Below are positions 22,629-35,188 of a DNA stretch of 56,221 nt, in pieces (position 1 is the first letter of the stretch; each line of letters starts with the position of its first letter). A model generated the notes under the pieces. That model ran no database searches. It had not been told where the DNA came from and saw only the letters and a list, made by a program, of their open reading frames with translations. Position numbers and translations under genes: made by a program. Source of the stretch: Selaginella moellendorffii. Taxonomy: Eukaryota > Streptophyta > Lycopodiopsida > Selaginellales > Selaginellaceae. The DNA lies in the NCBI RefSeq assembly GCF_000143415.4, contig NW_003314303.1, positions 1-56,221 on the forward strand. The letters run 5' to 3'.

Positions 22629-23194
22629 TGGATAGTCCAAACGAACGATTCAGACATTAGAACAATTCTTGAGGTGCTTCATTAACTATCATTAGGATGA
22701 TTGGTTTGATATCCTTCCCCTTGCTGAATTCTCCTATAACAACTCCGTTCACTCCTCCCTTCGAGTCTCCCCCTTCTTTTGCAAACTTTAGTCAAAATCC
22801 CCAATTCAATCTCTCACTTCCTTCTCCATCCGAATCCTCTTGTTCAAATCCCCACTCTGAGGCATTTGTCTCCAACCTCCAAGAAATCCACAACTCCATC
22901 TCCTTCCACCTCCATTGTGCTTAGGAATCTCATAAAACATTCGCCAATGTCCATCATCAGGATTGTCCCCCTTACAATATTAGGGATAAAGTCTGTCTCC
23001 TCAAGCGAAATATCTCCACCACCAGGCCATGTCCCAAACTTGATTTCAAACGCTTAGATCCTTTCCCTATCATTGCCATCATTAATCCTGTCACTTATCG
23101 CCTTGCACTTCCCTCCTCATATCAAATTCATCCCATTTTTCACTCCTTTCTCCTTGAGCCTTATATTCCTAGTTCTATTCCAAATCAGGTCATT

Positions 23195-23345
23195 TCTCCG
23201 CCTCCACCAGTGCAGCTCGAGGATGGGTCTACGTACGAGGCCTTGATTCCAAGATCTCATGGTCTAAACTCTACTATCTGGTAGACTGGAAGGGTTACAG
23301 ACCCTGAGGAACACACTTGGGGAACTTGTGGACAACCTGATTCAT
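23195..23345 (+). pseudogene. Chromodomain at the end of integrase
   Basis: The translation holds ILDSKISW, KLYYLVDWKGYRP, one TGA, then EEHTWG. This is the aromatic-cage chromodomain pattern (YLVDWKGY.PEE.TWE) found at the C-terminus of chromovirus integrases, where it steers integration to histone-marked chromatin. A near copy lies at ~18085-18215 in the upstream fragment. Confidence 0.8.
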
Positions 23346-23500
23346 TCTCTTGACCTTGTTCAGGACTTCCACTACTGCTATCCTTCTCGTCCCAGTTCTC
23401 ATTCTTTTCATTCTCCATCTCCCGTCCCTCGACGCCCATCTCATCCTCCTCTTCGTTCTCATTCACGTCCTCGTTCCATTTGTTCTTGAGGAGGGGGTGC

Positions 23501-23861
23501 TGTCAGGAATCCCCCAATTCTTGCCACATTCCTGACTCTCACCGGATTCCTGACCCATAGACCACATTCCTGACTCTCGAGACACTTCCCTATTCCTAAC
23601 TCTCTGATTTCCCGTACGATTCCTGATTCTCAAACCACATTCCTAATGATGACGTGGTGCCTCCTCGACCTCAACTATATTTAGGCTGTCCTCGATCCAA
23701 GAGTGGTGGAACTTCATCAACCTCTAGTATATATAAGTTAGCCTTATTCCACTTCTCCACAATTTGAATCAACGCTAGTTTAATGTTTTTTCTTCGTCTC
23801 CACTAGCTTTTCTTTTTGTCTTCTGCATTTTCTAGTCTTGATTTTATTGGGGGTCTTGACA
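23501..23861 (+). repeat. Chromovirus 3' LTR
   Basis: 361 bp, TGTCAGGAATCCC…GTCTTGACA, preceded by the purine tract GAGGAGGGGG and followed by GCATC. Confidence 0.88.
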
Positions 23862-23865
23862 GCAT

Positions 23866-26079
23866 CTAAAGAAGAAAGACCCGACCTAAGCAACGGTTAT
23901 TATAGATAAGTGTGAAGTAGTTAAGAATGGTTATAAAATTATGTAATATATAAGTAACACTTAGACGTGTTGAAAAATTTTCCCACTTACTGTTGTATAC
24001 ATTTGCATTGACTTAACCATCTTTTCTCCCGCTTATAACTGTTTGTGCAAAGTAGAGTTAAGAGAGTGATATATACTTATCCTAACTCATGCCTTTAGGG
24101 TTCGACGTTACATTCTTTTCTATATCTTTCATTCTTATTCTTCTCTCCTACATTCTTGTCTCTATTTGCTTTGTCACTATTTTGCAAGTAAGGGTGAGAA
24201 CGTAGATACAGGTAGAAAAAACTTTACTCACTTTTGGCTACCATAGTGGGATAAGCCATCACTCTTTAACTTGAAAAATAGCTAAGAGAAAATTGTTTGT
24301 GAATTCCAAATATGTTTAACACTAGGAGTCACAAGAAAATCTCTTCAGTGATTGCAAAGGCCCCAAACCCAGACCACATTGGATGAAAAAGCTTTTTTTG
24401 TGATTGCAATGGCTTAGTGCTCAAATAACGCAAGAAAGAGAGTTTCTCAATCATCATTAAAGCTTAGAGCATGGGATGAGGTTGAAATTGAAGCACGGCA
24501 TACATTGCCAAGAAACTCAAGTTTAAATTATTTTGCCAGTAATTTCTTGAGAAAAATCCAAAAGAAGAAATAATGGAGTTTTTTTTATGTGAAAAAAACA
24601 ACCAACTATTCTAGAATTCTTTCCTTATGAGCAAATTCTTATTTAGGTTTTTAGAGGACACATTTTTCAGCAGTGTGTCATAATTTTTCTAAGCATACAC
24701 AAGCAGGAAATTGGGCACCTATAACTCTTGTCTTCAACTCCAACTTAAAGAGAGCTAAAGCCAATCTTAGTGAAGAATAAATTGGGGAATTATTCACCTA
24801 AATTTTATGACGTTTTAATAGAGGTAAGATCACAATTAGAACATTGTGATATCTCAAGGCTTTGATTTAGCCTTGCCTACTACTCAAATATGGTTTGAAA
24901 GTAGATTTATCCCAAGTTTAAGTATTCTACACATATTGCAAGAGATTATAAAACTTAAATAAGACTCACAAGTCGAAAAATTAAAAATGGTTATCACAAA
25001 CCGCTCTATGCCTAATACACTTAGGCAAATTAATTGACAGAGCTCTTCAACATGTAGGTGGCAGAAGCCTTAGCATCACTAGCAGTGAGTGAGAACTAGT
25101 TCAGTTCAATGCCATTGTAGCTCACAGGCTGTGCTAGAAATCTCACTTGTCCCTTGCTGTCTATTGGAGAAATCTCTACGCAGTACTCTCAAGGAGCTCT
25201 CAATCTCCTTCTCCAAGCCAACAACAGCATTAGTTTTGGAGACATTACTACCATCACTTTGACCTCTAAAGAACTAAAAAAAACTTAGAGATATTACAAA
25301 AGGGTTTTGTCTAAAAAGGTGAAATAACCTCAGACACTCTTAGAAATTCTGAAATACATTGCAAAGCTCAAAAATCTATCATACAAGCTTGAGCAAAGAC
25401 TTGTATTAACCATTACCACTTGTTGGCAAAGAGGCTAGAGAAAAATTTACCTTAAAAAAAAATTGTTTAGATTTGAAGCAAAGTCTTTCACAAATTAGGT
25501 ATTACATGTTTGAAAAGCTCATTTTACAAGCAAATTGACCTAGAATAGGCTATCATGTGTTAAAAAATTTGACTCTTGTGTTGATTCTATAAGGCAATTT
25601 CATAGAATGGTCTCCACACCCTGTTCAAATTAGTCCCTAGTGTTGATTCAATTTACCTAAAATTTGCAAAGAGCAATAGACTACCTTTTTTAATTCCACA
25701 GTTGTAAGTGCAAAGTTGGTTATAAGCCAGAGGGTAATACCTATTATGAAGCAGGCAAGCTATTCTGAATTTGGCTATCACATATCAAACACCATGCATT
25801 GAATTAATCTTAACCACACTAGACTTGGGCAGAAAGGAAAGGACCTCCTGTGCATCTAAGATTGAGGATTGATGACCCTCCACTGTCTTGATAGAAGTTG
25901 AATAGGGGAATTTTGGTAAACATAATAAAAATATTTACAAACAATCCACCATATTTATCAGAAGATATATTTTGCTTATAGACCTAGACAAAAGTTGGTT
26001 AATCCCCACTTTGTATGACTAAACAAAAGTATAATAAAGCAAAAATTAAACTATCTTGTGTGCTTAGTTAGGCCAATAA
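23866..26079. other. Decayed, probably LTR-derived sequence
   Basis: AT-rich sequence without a gene. At 24232-24251 the motif TTTTGGCTACCATAGTGGGA resembles the primer-site context of plant Athila/Tat-type elements (TTTGGCGCC…GTGGGG). The ~280 bases before it may therefore be an old LTR and the bases after it a decayed interior. Stops are everywhere and no protein domain is recognised. Confidence 0.35.
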
Positions 26080-26493
26080 ATGATAGATTTAATGAAATTG
26101 TTTAAACAGCTAAATAAATTACCGAGCGAGATATTTAACAAAATTTTGCTCAAGATATATAGAAGTCTAACTTCTTGTACCTTTATTATTGTTAAAGAAG
26201 GTGTGATAATACACTTAAATTACTTTATATATACACAGTGTAAGCGAGGGTTGAGTTACCTATACAAAAAGAAAATAGTACTAGGATTCCTCCTAGACAG
26301 AGAGATAGTTTTCTTATTTGAGCTAGACATAAATCTTGAGTATTATAACCTACAAAGAATTTATAAAATTCTGTCTACAATAAAATTTCTAAAATTTTAT
26401 ACAATCTCAGGCAAAGAAGATATTATAGGAACTTTAATGGTCCACAATAAAGCTTGGATACCCATAGGTAGAAATATACTTGCTGATAATTAG
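26080..26493 (+). CDS. 137-codon ORF of unknown nature in repeat DNA
   Basis: The frame is open in very AT-rich sequence and encodes a basic, Lys/Ile/Leu-rich protein ending IGRNILADN. It is followed by sequence that stays partly open after the stop. I recognise no domain. Its position between decayed retroelements suggests it is part of one. It may be a chance survivor rather than a working gene. Confidence 0.3.
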   Translation: MIDLMKLFKQLNKLPSEIFNKILLKIYRSLTSCTFIIVKEGVIIHLNYFIYTQCKRGLSYLYKKKIVLGFLLDREIVFLFELDINLEYYNLQRIYKILSTIKFLKFYTISGKEDIIGTLMVHNKAWIPIGRNILADN

Positions 26494-26611
26494 GCTAATA
26501 AGTGTTGGATTAATCCCGAATTTGGATTAATAGCCAACAAAATTTTGTAGAGTAAAAATCTCTTAAGGTGGACCACATATGAGCAAGACAAATACGTTGT
26601 GAAAAAAACCT

Positions 26612-26806
26612 TGGGGTGTCGGTCATGGGATTGGACACATGGAGTACTTGGACTAAGTGTAAAGGTTGAGTGGCGGGGATGCCATTCTCGGGGCTAACAA
26701 GCCCAAGTTTGAAATAGAACTTATGGAGGTTATGAGTGAGATTCCTCCAAGTGGTCGGAGGTGTGGTTAAGTGATTAAAGTAGAATGGAAAAATTAGTCA
26801 CTTACA
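26612..26806 (+). repeat. 5' LTR of the second non-coding element
   Basis: Begins TGGGGTGTCGGTCATGGGAT and ends GTCACTTACA. It aligns with 42392-42586 over its whole length. Confidence 0.75.
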
Positions 26807-26808
26807 AC

Positions 26809-26821
26809 TTAGTATCAGAGC
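26809..26821 (+). other. Primer binding site of the second non-coding element
   Basis: TTAGTATCAGAGC lies two bases after the LTR. It differs from the tRNA-Met site (TTGGTATCAGAGC) by one G-to-A change. Confidence 0.7.
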
Positions 26822-29800
26822 TGTTCCTTAGTCCGGCTCTTATTGATGGCTAAGTATATAACCACTTGTATTGGAATTGGAAGGTCCTAAATATGGACCT
26901 ATCCTTGAGGAGTAGCATGTCGAGAGGACATGGCTCTCCACTTAAGTTCATGCATGAACTTGTGCACAATATGGTGGATGGAAAAGGGCCAGTAAGGGAA
27001 TGACTTTGGGATCTTGGGAACAATATAAGGGTTTCCTCAGAGAGCTGAGGATGTGATCCAAATGAGTGTTTGACGCAGCAAACAGGCTAATGTAGTTGTG
27101 GTAAACAACTATAGTTGGGATCACAGAAAAGATGCAAACTCCAAAACAATAAAGGAGTCACAAGATTACCCTTATATAGTTGAGGCTAGTACTCATAAAT
27201 TTGAGACCAGAATTGGTGACCATGGGAGGTCAAATATAGAAGAGGACACAAGTCCTCGAAATGGTAGCCGAGGCTACCTTTAATAAATGCTGGAACAACC
27301 TAAGGAGTTAGGGGTGTACTCAGAGGATGAGTTGGTATTCTCATCCTATGGACAAGTGGTCCTAAGGGGCAAAAGGTTGCCCCAAGAGAACAAATCAAGT
27401 GTCGGAGTAACACTTGCAAAGATGGTCCTTGTGAGTAGGACATGAATACAAGAAGTTGTATTCTAGTGAGCTAGCACCTCAAAGGTAGGACCTCACGAGT
27501 TGTCAAATGATAAAGTCCAAAAAGCTGGATGACTCAAATAAGAGTCAAGGAATAATCTTAAAGGATTGGTTGAAGTATTTGGACTAAGGTGTATGGTGCC
27601 CCATGAGGTATGGGGAGAATCATAAGATTCAAGTATGAGAACAATAGGTATCTCATTGATGGCAGAATGTGTCATATTAAAGTTGTGGGAAAGATGTTCC
27701 CAGAAGAAAACAACTTTGGCCCAGAGTTGGGTGCAAACACTATGGTGCAGTGCTAATGGATAGTTAGCATGAGGAACAACCATATTGGTCTTGGCAAAGA
27801 CCTAGACACTAATAAGTAGTGTTATAAGGATAGGCTCATGGGGCCAATGGTGTAAAGACACCAAATGTGCCAAGGTGTGATACCTTGAAGTTATGTTAGT
27901 GGGTTTGTAAGAACCCCTTGCCAAAGGAAATCCCAACGGAAATGGGAATGGCATAGCTTAAGCTAGAAGGCATGTGGTAGAGTGTGGTGACCAAAACAAT
28001 GATGGAGGTGTGGAAGCACCAGCAATGAGTTATAGGATTTGACAACTATGAGGCAACTAAGCAAAAGGTGCAAGATAATTTGTTAAACTGGTAGAAGGTA
28101 GCTATCCAAGACATCTTAATGGCATAAGGAAGTTAAATATACCCTTATGCGGAATAAATTCCTTATGTTGTGATATAGTAAATCAATATCGTAAAAAGGA
28201 ATGTGCATTGTCTAAGATGCCATCATTTGGGACACCCAAACACTCTAAAACACCAGGAGGTGGTGTTTAATGTCGTGAGGGCAATGGATAAGGCCCAAGG
28301 GACTAAATCCCTAGCGAATGGTGGATAGAAGATGGTATCCAAATGTCTAAGGTGGCGGAGACGGGAGAAGACTGTATACCCGAATTGGACAAAGCAAAAA
28401 ATGGAATTTTGGCAAGGCTAGTGATGGGCATGTAAAAGCCCATAAGCAACAACGTTAATTCCGGTGTGTGGGATTATAAAGTGAGTATACCTGGATTGAG
28501 GAACCACTCCCTAGGTTGTCGGGTAGGTTCATCCCTAAAAATACTTGCTAAGGCATGGTAGAAAGTGCAAAGCTATCCTCTTAGTTTAGAGGCAAATAAC
28601 CGAAGGAAAGGTGTGAAGCCAAAACAAGTAGTAAGGGGATAGAACCAAACTATAGGAATCAAAGAGCATAACCAAAGGTGTTTATGCTAGTTGGGAGTGG
28701 AGGATCAAGTGGGTGCTCGAGTATGTTGTTACTAGCAACCATGATGCCATGGAGAGTCTAAAATATAGAATTGTCCATGTTAGACTATATGGCAACTAAA
28801 AAGCTTGCGAAAAGGGAAGCCTTAGCAAGTTAAGGGACAGAGTTCCTTCGAAGTTCCCAAAGACAATTCTAGGTAGCTTACTACCTAGAAAGGCCAAGTG
28901 TAAATAGTTCCTAGAGCGTGCAAAATCAGAGTGGTGCAGCAAAAGCGTGGTCTTGAAACTAGCCATGATCCGAGGCTATCAAGGTTGGGGAAGTAGTTCC
29001 TAAGTATTCAAAGAGAGGGCTTTAAACGAAAGTCAATAGTTAAGGACTTTCACGCTTATGCATGAACCATGTTACAGTGGCCGGATGACTTGCTACGCGA
29101 GATTGGCGAGTCAAGGGGACAAATCCCCTAGTTGAAGGTGCTAACTTCAAAATGGGTGGCCCATGGGGGCCGAGTATGGAGGAGTCCATGTATGATCACA
29201 AACTTGTCAAGCGAGAGGACTTGGCAATGCGGAGGAACTAGGTTCCTAAGCTATGATCTATAGCATGCTTTAAGTACATGTTGGTGCACTAGTGTGAGGA
29301 GTCACGCCAGGCATTCTGTGCGATGCCATCCGTAGATGTATATACGGAGGTTGGGTTCGAGTCCCGACCCTCTAGTGCTTGGGTTCGAGTTCCAAATCAC
29401 TAGGGCATGGTGATGGTTTGGAATATGAGGACACTTATATTTCGGTGGTCAAGGACTCTCAGTGAGGAGACTGGTTTGGGCACACCACCAAGAGAGGGAT
29501 GCCTCGGAGTCGTGATGCACGGTTAGATTGCTTAGTGTGGCTTAGCATATCTAACTTGAACACTTTGGTGCGAGTGGCACTAAGGACGTGGTGAGTGAGA
29601 TGGGGACACCTAATCTCAGTTGCTATGGACCCTTGGCTGTAAGGGCTGGCTTGGGTGCACTGCCAAGTGTAAGGGATGCCCCCGGGGTCATGGTGAACAA
29701 CTTAAAGGTCCAAAACACCTAGTACCTATTGGCAAACCTATTAAGGTGCCAAGATTAGATCACTAGGTGATTTTATGGCCAAACCAAGGACAAAGTCCTT

Positions 29801-31108
29801 GTGAGGTTAAGGGATAAAGTTCCAAGTTCAAAGTGTTGATTAGAACTATTGATGATGGTGTGGCTTGGTCAAGGTGACCAAGTGGGAAGGACACCTAAGG
29901 GAAATGAGATATGTCAATACGATGGCATAGTGAGTTCGAGGAAAGTAGTCTCTATAAGAGACCCATGGGAGGGTCACAAAGTTGGGCCGTGGATAAAGCC
30001 CATAGCAGAAGATGCTAAAGAGACGTACTAGGGGTGAACACCCTCTGGACTTGCCAAAGGAGAGTCTTTGTTATGGAACCGAAAGGATACTTCGAAAATG
30101 GAGGTAGCGATCCTATGTTGCTGAGCGCAACAATCAAGGATAGAAGCAAAAGACTAGTGGCTAAGAAAAGAGCAATGGGAATCATGGGAAAGAATCCAAA
30201 ACGCAAAGTTAGGCCAAGAACACTAATGTGTCGGGTGCTAACGAATTGTGGGAAAGGCAATGTGTTTCTATGGATGGATTCCCAATTGCTCCTATTTGGC
30301 GAAAGTGGAAGCTCCGAAGGCAGGGAGCAGTAAAGTAGCCAAATGATAGGGACGTGGACAGCCCTAGCACAAATTAGGATAACTGGAACTTAGTGTCAAA
30401 GATCACACCAAAATGGGAAAGAGGATGATGGTGCCCTCAAACAGAGAACTTCCAAAGATGGGGAAGGGGAGCTGCACAATATATGCAATGAAAGGTGTCG
30501 GGGACACCTAAGAAATTGACTTCAAGAAGTCAAGACTAAAAAAGTTCCAAAGTGCAAAGGTTATGTCAATAAAATCTGAGACTACTCAAGAATGAGTAGT
30601 GGAATTGAGTTAGAGAGGGTGTTTCTAACCGGTTTAGTGAAAGCTAAACCAATAAAAGGAGAGAACCACCACAAGTGGTCAAATGAGCCTCTAAGTTGGA
30701 GAGGTTAGGCTCCTTAGAGGATGGACAAGGCATTGTGAGCCTTCGGTGTCAAACCATAAACAAATATCGGCTAGGTGCCAAGGATGGAAATGGTAATACA
30801 TGTAGGTGTTACTTTTTAAAAGGGTTTACCATTCGATGAGGACATCAAACTTCATCTATGGGTGGTGGAGTTGTGAGACACAAAATCCCTAGGCCCTAAA
30901 GTGGAGCCAGAAGGGCACCATGTGGTAGTGGCCGAAGCAAAAGCCAAACGAGTGTAACACGTTTGGATTAAAAGCTCCGACTTGAAAGGTCGAGAGCAGG
31001 AGTGGAACTCACAACAAAGTGCTTGAGGAATGAGCACGAAGCGAGTAATAAGCGAGGCTCTAAAAAGGGACCCAAAAGGACCAACACACGACATGTGGAA
31101 GTGTCTGA
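26822..31108 (+). other. Interior of the second non-coding element, no gene seen
   Basis: G-rich on the plus strand, with no frame above 100 codons and no domain. The first ~170 bases resemble the TRIM interior (GAGAGGACATGGCTCTCC… ATGGTGGAT). At 29350-29410 a ~30-bp unit with a tRNA T-arm-like core (TTGGGTTCGAG) is present twice in tandem. Confidence 0.55.
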
Positions 31109-31190
31109 GATGGACCTGAGATGGAGTCCAAGATGGAGTTCGAGATAGACCCAAGATGGAGTCCGAGATGGACCGAAATGGACCTGAGAT
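31109..31190 (+). repeat. GAGATGG-type minisatellite, left part
   Basis: Twelve-base units such as GAGATGGACCT and GAGATGGAGTCC are repeated head to tail. The array stops at the AGAT next to the transposon end at 31191 and resumes at 41447. Confidence 0.8.
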
Positions 31191-31217
31191 AAGCTCTATT
31201 TCGTTAAAGTGGGATTT
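31191..31217 (+). repeat. Left terminal inverted repeat
   Basis: Starts AAGCTCTATTTCGTTAAAGT, followed by GGGATTT. A second, partial AAAATGGGA unit follows at about 31225. Confidence 0.75.
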
Positions 31218-31377
31218 ATTCAGTAAAATGGGACTAGGTACAAATTTTCAAGTATTTGAAAATGACGTGAAATTATATGTTTTTTGTCTAGGGGCTAGAC
31301 ATATCTGAGGCATGGTGACTAGCGCAGTGACTTTGTGTCCAGACTGAGTCCATCTGGTTGTTTAATAAATCTCATTG

Positions 31378-34260
31378 TCAAGGTGAACAAGCCGAATCTG
31401 AAGTTACATTGAAGGAGTTAGTTTCCGCGTCCTCCTCTGCATCAGTGATGCAGCGCCCCACCCATATCATTTGTTTTTTATTACTGGGTCTGACAAGCAC
31501 GACCATTCCTTTGCAGACTTGTACTGGATTGAATGCTGAATCTAGCTTCTTGTTCCTCGGCCCACAATAGTGATCCTCAACATCGTTATCTGTCACTGCA
31601 TTTCCAGAGGACATTGTTCCGCTACTATCTGGTGCTTTGGGTTCTGGCCAAAAGGACTCTTCCAATTCTTCATATACAACCGGCCCATTTTGGATAGCAG
31701 ATATAACCTTCTCTCAGTATTCGAGCAAAGGCTTGCACCTCTGAAAATAGGATTCTCCACCAAACACCAACCCCCTCTTCCAGAAGGCAATATGCTGTCT
31801 AATCCCGGCCACTATACTTTCCTGGTCTTTGAGTCCATCCGGGTGCATCGGCCGTGGGGAACCCTGAGGAATCATAGGTTCCCCAGTTATGGGATCTCTC
31901 TTGAAGAGTTCAATGCCATCCACTGGCAGCCACACTGTGTCCCATTCTTTCATCTTGTACCTCATCACTGGAGCACCGTCACGCATGCTGAAATGAAACT
32001 GAAGAGGCTTGGAGTGGCCAATCAACGTTTCGGATCCGTCCCTGATGTAGCATCTTACAAACCCCTTAAAGTCTGGAACCTCTATCACAAGTGCAGCTTC
32101 AACAGTGCCTTTGATGCAATTTTGGAATTCATCGTAAAGTTGTGGGAGGGTGAGGACATTGGATCGCTGGAGGGACTCTGCCAGGTGACTGAACATGGCA
32201 TCGACGTCTTCATGAGTGTGCCCAACCATGAGAAAGCCAAGTGTAACCGTTTCAAATATGCCTTTGGCAACAAGCATCGCCAAGTACGCGAAGACGTACA
32301 TGTTTTTGTTCTCACTGCTAGCATTGTCTGTTTGGAGCAGAAGATGGGGTGGAAGGCCACATCGGCCGCAAGAACTTCCTTGAGATTCTGCTTCGTTTGG
32401 ATGAGGCTGTGCATTCACCGGGCGACCAGCCTCGTCGGAATGGCATGAGGCCTCACGTGATAACCTTACAATCTGACGGCCAACATATTCACTGGGATGG
32501 CATGGGGCCCCACGCGATACTGCAAGCCTTTGCTCCTCCTCCAGCTGAACCCTGTATGGGGTTCGATCGACAATGGCCTTATGCAAGGGTTGGCCGTTCA
32601 GCTCAGTTTGCGCACTTTGCAGAGACCTTAAGTGTTTTGCTAGGGATGCAATCATCATGTTTGCACCCCCGCCACCCCATAGAGGTACAAAGAAGTTCCC
32701 ATAGTTCTGGGCACCATGCCCATGAGCGATTATGCCAAACAAAGACACAGGCAGCTGCATGGATGAAGAGATTGCCTTAGGGGCAGGATTGAGTCGAGGT
32801 AAGCACGTCTTTTTCTGGTCCATTTTGTCGTGGATGATGCAGAGGTAAGAGTCAGGTCTCTCAATGGAGAGAATCCTGTTATGATAATATGCAGTCCTGC
32901 AACTTCTCTGCTCGATGTTGTGGTCAAGCCGCCTTCTAACTAACGTCTCTCGCTCTTGAGCGATGCAAGAATTCTTCGACAAAGCCATTTTGATAGCAGT
33001 GCACTCGTCACACTTTGAAAAGCTGGAGTACTTTCCTATACTCACATCCCTGAACCTGTTGCTCCACAATCTACTAAATCTAGATTGGCTCAGCTTCCTG
33101 TAGCCATTACTCTGGAGTTCCCGATTCACATCTTCCAATATGGCCCCCTTGGTATACATGGAAGGGAGAACTCGTTGGGTGTCTCGTGTTCCATCTTCCA
33201 AGAGGCAGGTTTTATGTGGTTGCTGCTCGCTACATGTCTCGACAAACCTCTTGAAGATTGCCTCTCCATATACAACATGACCCTGGTTTTGTGCGTACCG
33301 TCGTTCCCATGGACTGCCTGTTAAACCCTTTGTTCCTCGAACTCAGTTTTGATTCTGTAGAATGTGGTTTGAGGGACTCCATAAATGATTCTCCATGCCT
33401 TCATGCAGACCAAACCCCTCTGGAAGACCATGCCCCCCACCTGATGTTCTGAAGCATCAACAGATGACCGTAATGCCTCATACACAAAATTGCGAGCTGC
33501 CTTCCAGGACAATGTCTTGTATCTTGCTCTCTCCTCTTCAATAGCATCCTAATCAGCATGTTGACAGCACCTCCTCTTGCAACAAGCAATTGTCGAGACC
33601 ATTCTAACCTCCATCGCCATTTTCTGCCTTTTCGGTTCGTTGCTCAGATCCCTTTGGCTGCGCTTTAGGAAGGTGTACTTTCTTTTCCCATGAAGAGATG
33701 TTCTGTCATCAGTTGTAGTGGTGTTTGATTGTGAATCCTTCACATTCTCAAACACTAAGTGCCTCAATTTCCACCGCACAATGCTTCCAATAGTTAGACT
33801 GTTTTCTTCTGTGTCAACAACCTCTAAAATCGCCAACTCCAATATCATCCCAGCCCAATTCTTGATTAGCAACCGCATCTCTTGGATCGACAACTGTGGC
33901 TAAGCCCTCAGCTACCACCTCCCCCTCGGGGTTGTTTAGAAACAACTTTGCCTAAATCCATGTAGCATGGTTCTTAAGATCCACGGAGGGAACATGCGTC
34001 ACACTTGTGCTGTCCCCAACATCTGCTTTCTTCTGAAGATTTTTCAAGGCAACAACAACATTTACCCCGACAACCATCTCTCCTTGTTCAATAGCGACCA
34101 CATTCCCATCGAAGACAGTCTCTACTGATACAACAGCATTGCTTTCCCCAAGCCTTTGACAATGTATAACAAAGTTCCGATCCATAGACACAAGGGTCTC
34201 TTTTGCAACTCTCTTCCCACCATTCAAAATGTAAACCTTTTCCCCAACCCTAAAGGCCAT
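31378..34260 (-). pseudogene. Transposase-like gene (VGHTHEDVD family), with stops and frameshifts
   Basis: Read right to left. The start ATG at 34260 opens MAFRVGEKVYILNGG, and two tandem ~45-residue units follow (KRVAKETLVSMDRNFVIH and EVVAEGLATVVDPRDAV). Then come a Cys cluster (STIACCKRRCCQHA), the segment CMKAWRIIYGVPQTTFYRIK, VHGND, a KCDECTAIK finger, IIHDKMDQKKTCLPRL, LLQTDNASSENKNMYVF, and GFLMVGHTHEDVDAMFSHLA. After a TGA at 31714 the frame continues to a C-terminal FNPVQVCKGMVVLVRP part ending at 31378. The HDKMDQ, QTDN and HEDVD motifs are spaced as candidate acidic residues of an RNase H-fold DDE nuclease. I believe this is the family called DUF7869. Stops at about 33951 (TAG), 33340 (TAA) and 31714 (TGA), plus frame changes near 33260 and 33880, break it. 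Two palindromes lie inside its coding part (32440, 32497). Confidence 0.7.
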
Positions 34261-34978
34261 TCTGAAAGTGCAGAAAAGAAGTTAAGACCATACAAAAAAT
34301 GATTGGAGAATGGCCTAAATCATAACATACCAAACAACCTCAATAGCATGAGGCCACATGCCATTATTCAAACATGCTATTGACACCCACGTGAAATTTC
34401 GCATTCACAAAATTGGCATGAGGCCTCATGCCATCTTGATAAACACACAGCTACAGGCAGGTAAAGAAACTATTGGCAATATGCTAGTGATGAACTTGCA
34501 AGGCCCCAAGATGGCATGAGGCCTCATGCCATCTTGATATATACACAACTGCAGGCAAGTAAAAACATACATGACAATATGCTAGCCATGAAATTGCAAG
34601 GGCCCAAGATGGCATGTGGCCTCATGCCATTTCTAAATGTGGTCCTAAGCCATTCCATGGTGAACATACCAGGAAGCACAAGTGCCGAATATCAAGAGGA
34701 AGCGGTAGCCACACCAAAGATAGTGCCGCTTGCAACACTGCAACTACTCGTAGTGCCGCTCGCAACACCGCAACTGCTCGTAGCGTCGCTTGCACAAACT
34801 GCCACTCGCATAAACTGCCGCTCGCAATGGCGCTCGCAATGCCGCAACCGCTCGTAGACGCATAAACCACAGCTCACAACGCCGCTTACACAAGCAGCGC
34901 TCATTGCGCTCAGCGAAACCAAGAACACGGCGCACAAAAATGATAGACCTAGGAATGAGTTCGAGAATTCAAAAATAA

Positions 34979-35188
34979 CACACGCTTGAACGTCACATCA
35001 AATCCTCTGACAAACCAGATCTTATGATTCCTCTGACAAATTTCAAACTGAGTAGCTTCTAGACTTTGCTGTCGGACGTTGAACTTTGTCACATCATGTC
35101 CTTGCCTCGATCCAGCTGTGCCATGTCAGTGATTTGAACTTTGCCATACCATGTCAGCGATCCACGCCAAGATTATTCGCCGTGTAAA
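34979..35188. repeat. Duplicated block A, copy 1 (copy 2 at 36244-36452)
   Basis: Both copies start CACACGCTTGAACGTCACAT and end TTATTCGCCGTGTAA, with only a few differences over ~209 bp. Confidence 0.92.

Larger units (their letters stand above)
17843..23861 (+). mobile_element. Ty3/gypsy chromovirus, tandemly rearranged, all genes broken
   Basis: The layout is truncated LTR (17843-~17940), 3' interior fragment (~17941-18375), full LTR (18376-18739), interior with gag, protease, RT, RNase H, integrase and chromodomain, then full LTR (23501-23861). Both interior pieces end with the same purine tract GAGGAGGGGG two to three bases before an LTR. The outer flanks are GCATT and GCATC, consistent with one original target duplication. 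This is what a tandem element with an internal deletion in the first unit would leave. Confidence 0.88.

Noticed and set aside
29286-29380. Complete tRNA gene
   Set aside because: A GCACTAG/CTAGTGC pair and a T-arm exist, but the distances do not fit a tRNA and no D-arm or anticodon arm can be placed.
31570-32448. 292-codon plus-strand ORF
   Set aside because: It is antisense to the transposase-like gene, whose frame has the conserved motifs; the plus frame shows none.
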